Origin: Candidatus Multiplicimicrobium inquinatum
Lineage (GTDB): Bacteria; Omnitrophota; Omnitrophia; Omnitrophales; Aquincolibacteriaceae
Direction of reading: 5' to 3'
Length of the DNA stretch: 25,209 nt
NCBI GenBank assembly: GCA_002344825.1
Contig: DDUN01000041.1
Location: 1-25,209 of the forward strand
Shown one piece after another: positions 23,287 to 25,209 of the stretch; positions within the stretch are counted from its first letter, which is position 1; every line of letters begins with the position of its first letter. Under the pieces are notes generated by a model that was not told where the DNA came from, made no database searches, and saw only the letters and a program-made list of their open reading frames with translations. The translations under genes were made by a program, and so were the position numbers.

Positions 23287-24371
23287 AAACTGGCTTGGGT
23301 CAGCTTTTTTTCCCTCTCAGAGCGCCACAAAGCGTCCACTACAGGGTCTAAAGAGCCGTCGAGAATATCATCGAGACTATGCAATGTCAAACCGATTCGA
23401 TGGTCTGTAACCCGTTGATCCGGAAAGTTATAAGTGCGGATTTTACCTGACCTGTCGCCTGTTCCGACCTGCTCCTTACGCTCTTTGGCTTGAGCATCAT
23501 GCTCCTTCGCTCTTTGAAAGTCAAAAAGGCGCGCCCTCAATACACGCATAGCGCTGGCCTTATTCTTCATCTGGGATCTTTCGTCCTGGCAGGTGACCAC
23601 AAATCCGCTGGGAAGATGGGTAATACGAACGGCCGACTCGGTTTTATTGACATGCTGGCCGCCTTTACCGCCGGCACGGTAAACGTCAATTTTGAGGTCT
23701 TTGGGCAGAATCTCAACTTCTTCCTCGGTGACTTCAGCCAAGACCGCCACAGTCACGGCCGAGGTATGTACGCGTCCGCTGGCCTCGGTTTTGGGTACGC
23801 GCTGTACACGGTGAATACCGCGCTCAAAACAGAAATAGCTGTAAGCATCCTGACCCGAAACCGAAAAAATGACTTCTTTATATCCGCCCAAATCGGTCTG
23901 GCTGACCTCCATCATTTCTACTTTCAAGCCGTGCTTCACGGCAAAGCGCTCATACATACGCAAAAGATCGCCAACAAAAAGCGAAGCCTCTTCGCCTCCG
24001 GTGCCCGCGCGAATTTCCAAAATAACGTCACGTGAAGCATCGGGCTCACTACCCTTCAAAAGCATGTCTTCCATTTCGATTTGAAGTTTCGAAAGTTTTT
24101 CATCCAGCTCGCGCTTTTCTTCGAAAATCATTTGCCTAATTTCAGGGTCTGCGTCATTGTCTGAATCAAGCACTTTCCGGTCAGCATCATACTTTTTATA
24201 TTCTTCATACTTATCAAGCAGCGGGCGCAGCTGCGCCAACTCGCGGTTTAATTTCTGAACCTGCGATGATTTCTGCAGCGTCTCGGGATCGGAAAGCAAA
24301 GCTTCCACTTCCCCTTTGCGCAGCACCATTTTTTCTAAACGTTCTCTGATTTTCACTATTTTGCCTTGCAT
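23283..24371 (-). CDS. prfA: Peptide chain release factor 1
   Basis: Recognises stop codons UAA and UAG and triggers peptide release. The 362-aa protein has the class-I RF layout: an N-terminal coiled-coil domain (about 1-110), EIRAGTGGEEASLF, the RF1-type tripeptide anticodon PKT (193-195, form PxT) in RVPKTEASGRVHTS, and the catalytic GGQ (237-239). The ATG at 24371 aligns with the E. coli N-terminus, but the only Shine-Dalgarno-like GAGG is 1 nt away. The start codon lies in a stem of hairpin copy B, so translation may be structured or coupled. prmC follows with a 4-nt overlap. Confidence 0.97.
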   Translation of the reverse strand: MQGKIVKIRERLEKMVLRKGEVEALLSDPETLQKSSQVQKLNRELAQLRPLLDKYEEYKKYDADRKVLDSDNDADPEIRQMIFEEKRELDEKLSKLQIEMEDMLLKGSEPDASRDVILEIRAGTGGEEASLFVGDLLRMYERFAVKHGLKVEMMEVSQTDLGGYKEVIFSVSGQDAYSYFCFERGIHRVQRVPKTEASGRVHTSAVTVAVLAEVTEEEVEILPKDLKIDVYRAGGKGGQHVNKTESAVRITHLPSGFVVTCQDERSQMKNKASAMRVLRARLFDFQRAKEHDAQAKERKEQVGTGDRSGKIRTYNFPDQRVTDHRIGLTLHSLDDILDGSLDPVVDALWRSEREKKLTQASL

Positions 24372-24393
24372 GCCTCGATAAAGCTCGGCATGC
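24368..24393. repeat. Conserved-loop hairpin, copy B (contains prfA start)
   Basis: A 7-bp stem GCATGCC/GGCATGC encloses TCGATAAAGCTC. The prfA ATG (24371-24369 on the minus strand) is inside one arm, and GAGG bridges loop and arm. Confidence 0.85.
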
Positions 24394-24423
24394 GATTAAT
24401 TTATTTTATTTGCGGGACTGAGG

Positions 24424-24451
24424 TGCGTTTTGAGCTTTGTCGAAAAACGCA
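24424..24451. repeat. Conserved-loop hairpin, copy C
   Basis: An 8-bp stem TGCGTTTT/AAAACGCA encloses GAGCTTTGTCGA, which reads TCGACAAAGCTC on the minus strand. It lies between the rpmE terminator and prfA. Confidence 0.8.
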
Positions 24452-24469
24452 AAATGACGCAGAAAACAA

Positions 24470-24501
24470 AAATCCCCGTTACAATTAAGTAACGGGGATT
24501 T
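24470..24501 (-). terminator. Intrinsic terminator after rpmE
   Basis: A perfect 13-bp stem (AAATCCCCGTTAC and its complement) with a 6-nt loop is followed on the minus strand by TTTTGTTTTC. It lies 14 nt after the rpmE stop. The plus strand also has a short T-tract. It separates rpmE from prfA. Confidence 0.9.
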
Positions 24502-24514
24502 TCTACTAACGAAA

Positions 24515-24886
24515 CTAACCGTTTTTTTCAGCGGCGGCTTTTTCTTTAAGCGCTTTCAATTTATCTGCGATGGAAGAGCCCACGACTGCTTTCTTAGCGG
24601 CCGCGGCAGCTTTGACATCGACGGTTTTCTTCACATTAACCGTGACTTTATCCTGAAACTTCTTCTTGAAGCGGTCGATACGTCCGGCCGTATCCATAAT
24701 ACGCTGCTTGCCCGTGAAAAACGGGTGGGACGCACTGGAAATATCGATGAGCATGCTCGGATATTCCACACCGTCAATCTTGTAGGTTTCGGTCGTTTTG
24801 ACTGTCGACCGTGTTAAAAGAATAAAATCGCTGGAAGCGTCACGAAAGACTACTTTGCGATATTCGGGATGCACATCTTTTTTCAT
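24515..24886 (-). CDS. rpmE2: 50S ribosomal protein L31, type B
   Basis: Ribosomal protein bridging the 50S and 30S heads. Residues 1-80 match type B L31 (MKKDVHPEYRKVVFRD, FILLTRSTVKT, SSASHPFFTGKQR, DTAGRIDRFKKKF). The zinc-binding cysteines of type A are absent. Residues 81-123 form an Ala/Lys-rich tail longer than in most type B proteins. GAGG/AAAGAG purine-rich sequence precedes the ATG. It lies between rho and prfA. Confidence 0.93.
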   Translation of the reverse strand: MKKDVHPEYRKVVFRDASSDFILLTRSTVKTTETYKIDGVEYPSMLIDISSASHPFFTGKQRIMDTAGRIDRFKKKFQDKVTVNVKKTVDVKAAAAAKKAVVGSSIADKLKALKEKAAAEKNG

Positions 24887-24916
24887 TTTCTCTTTCCTCT
24901 TTCACTGTTTCATTTG

Positions 24917-24942
24917 GCGCGCTTCGATAAAACTCAGCGCGC
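24917..24942. repeat. Conserved-loop hairpin, copy D
   Basis: A 7-bp stem GCGCGCT/AGCGCGC, the same as copy A, encloses TCGATAAAACTC. It lies in the leader of rpmE, about 30 nt before the start codon. Confidence 0.8.
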
Positions 24943-24985
24943 ATTTTCCTAATTGTTCTAAAAACTTTGTTTGCTTTTCGGCGGT

Positions 24986-25004
24986 TGCGCACTAGCGGTG
25001 CGCA
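24986..25004 (-). terminator. Hairpin after rho
   Basis: A perfect 7-bp stem TGCGCAC/GTGCGCA with a 5-nt loop starts about 11 nt after the rho stop. Outer segments CTTTTGGC and GCCGAAAAG may extend it. There is no U-tract directly after it, so termination is uncertain. Confidence 0.45.
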
Positions 25005-25014
25005 GAGCCAAAAG

Positions 25015-25209
25015 TTATTTATCGGCCTTGCTCATGCTCGCCAAAAAGTCGGCGTTGGATTTGGTTTTCTTCAAGCGATCCACCAAAAGCTCCATCGCTT
25101 CGGTCGGATTCAGCTCATTCAGAACCTTACGCAAAATCCACATCAGCTTCAACTCATCCGCCGGCACCACGATTTCTTCGCGGCGCGTATTCGACTTTTT
25201 AACGTCGAT
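25015..25209 (-). CDS. rho: Transcription termination factor Rho, C-terminus (partial)
   Basis: The minus strand encodes the last 64 residues of Rho before a TAA stop: IDVKKSNTRREEIVVP, ELKLMWILRKVLNELNPTEA, MELLVDRLKKTKSNADFLASM. These match the conserved end of the hexameric RNA helicase that stops untranslated transcripts. The remaining part is cut by the window edge. The order rho-rpmE-prfA-prmC-murA is common in diverse bacteria. Confidence 0.95.
   Translation of the reverse strand: MDVKKSNTRREEIVVPADELKLMWILRKVLNELNPTEAMELLVDRLKKTKSNADFLASMSKADK

Noticed and set aside
23490..24035. 181-codon plus-strand frame opposite prfA
   Set aside because: Long but antisense to conserved RF1 sequence; composition follows from prfA codon use.

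Overview
The window looks like a chromosomal segment from an uncultured diderm (Gram-negative type) bacterium. Outer-membrane evidence is direct: an Omp85-type beta-barrel protein ending in Phe, two lipobox-bearing lipoproteins, and several Sec signal peptides. The gene order (rho-rpmE-prfA-prmC-murA, then rpsP-trmD-rplS-rnhB-yraN), a FliA/WhiG-type sigma factor and frequent AT-rich consensus promoters would fit a candidate phylum such as Omnitrophota. That placement is inference; the 945 nt of 16S rRNA at the left edge would settle it.

Layout. 1-945 is the 5' part of a 16S rRNA gene on the minus strand. Its leader (946-1154) carries a strong promoter, a terminator-like hairpin and a boxA. 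glmS (minus) follows. Divergent from it is a two-gene plus-strand unit, a HAMP-only membrane protein and a secreted glycoamylase-family hydrolase. From 5332 to 7453 a minus-strand operon encodes a TPR lipoprotein, a minimal MerR-type regulator, a FliA-type sigma factor and a small FlgM-like protein. From 7694 to 10019 another minus-strand operon (divergent PAP2 protein, L,D-transpeptidase, accA) ends in a clear intrinsic terminator. comM/yifB (plus) overlaps tail-to-tail with a GT-C-like membrane glycosyltransferase (minus).

13525-13795 has no gene but contains a densely nested set of complementary segments that looks like a structured RNA or regulatory leader. From 21031 down to 13796 the minus strand is almost gapless: ribosome and tRNA genes (rpsP, trmD, rplS), rnhB and yraN, then a TLC-type nucleotide transporter, a DUF5329-like lipoprotein, an Omp85-like barrel and a secreted protein with kinase-like active-site spacing. 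The last four could form an envelope module, which is the most interesting protein-level hypothesis here.

The right end carries murA (GTG start), prmC, prfA, a zinc-independent L31 and the C-terminus of Rho. This part is decorated with short palindromic repeats: four hairpins with a conserved 12-nt loop and different stems (one holds the prfA start codon), and heptad CTAA-type microrepeats on both sides of rpsP. Themes of the window are peptidoglycan and envelope building (GlmS, MurA, L,D-transpeptidase, AccA), translation, and sigma-28-type regulation.
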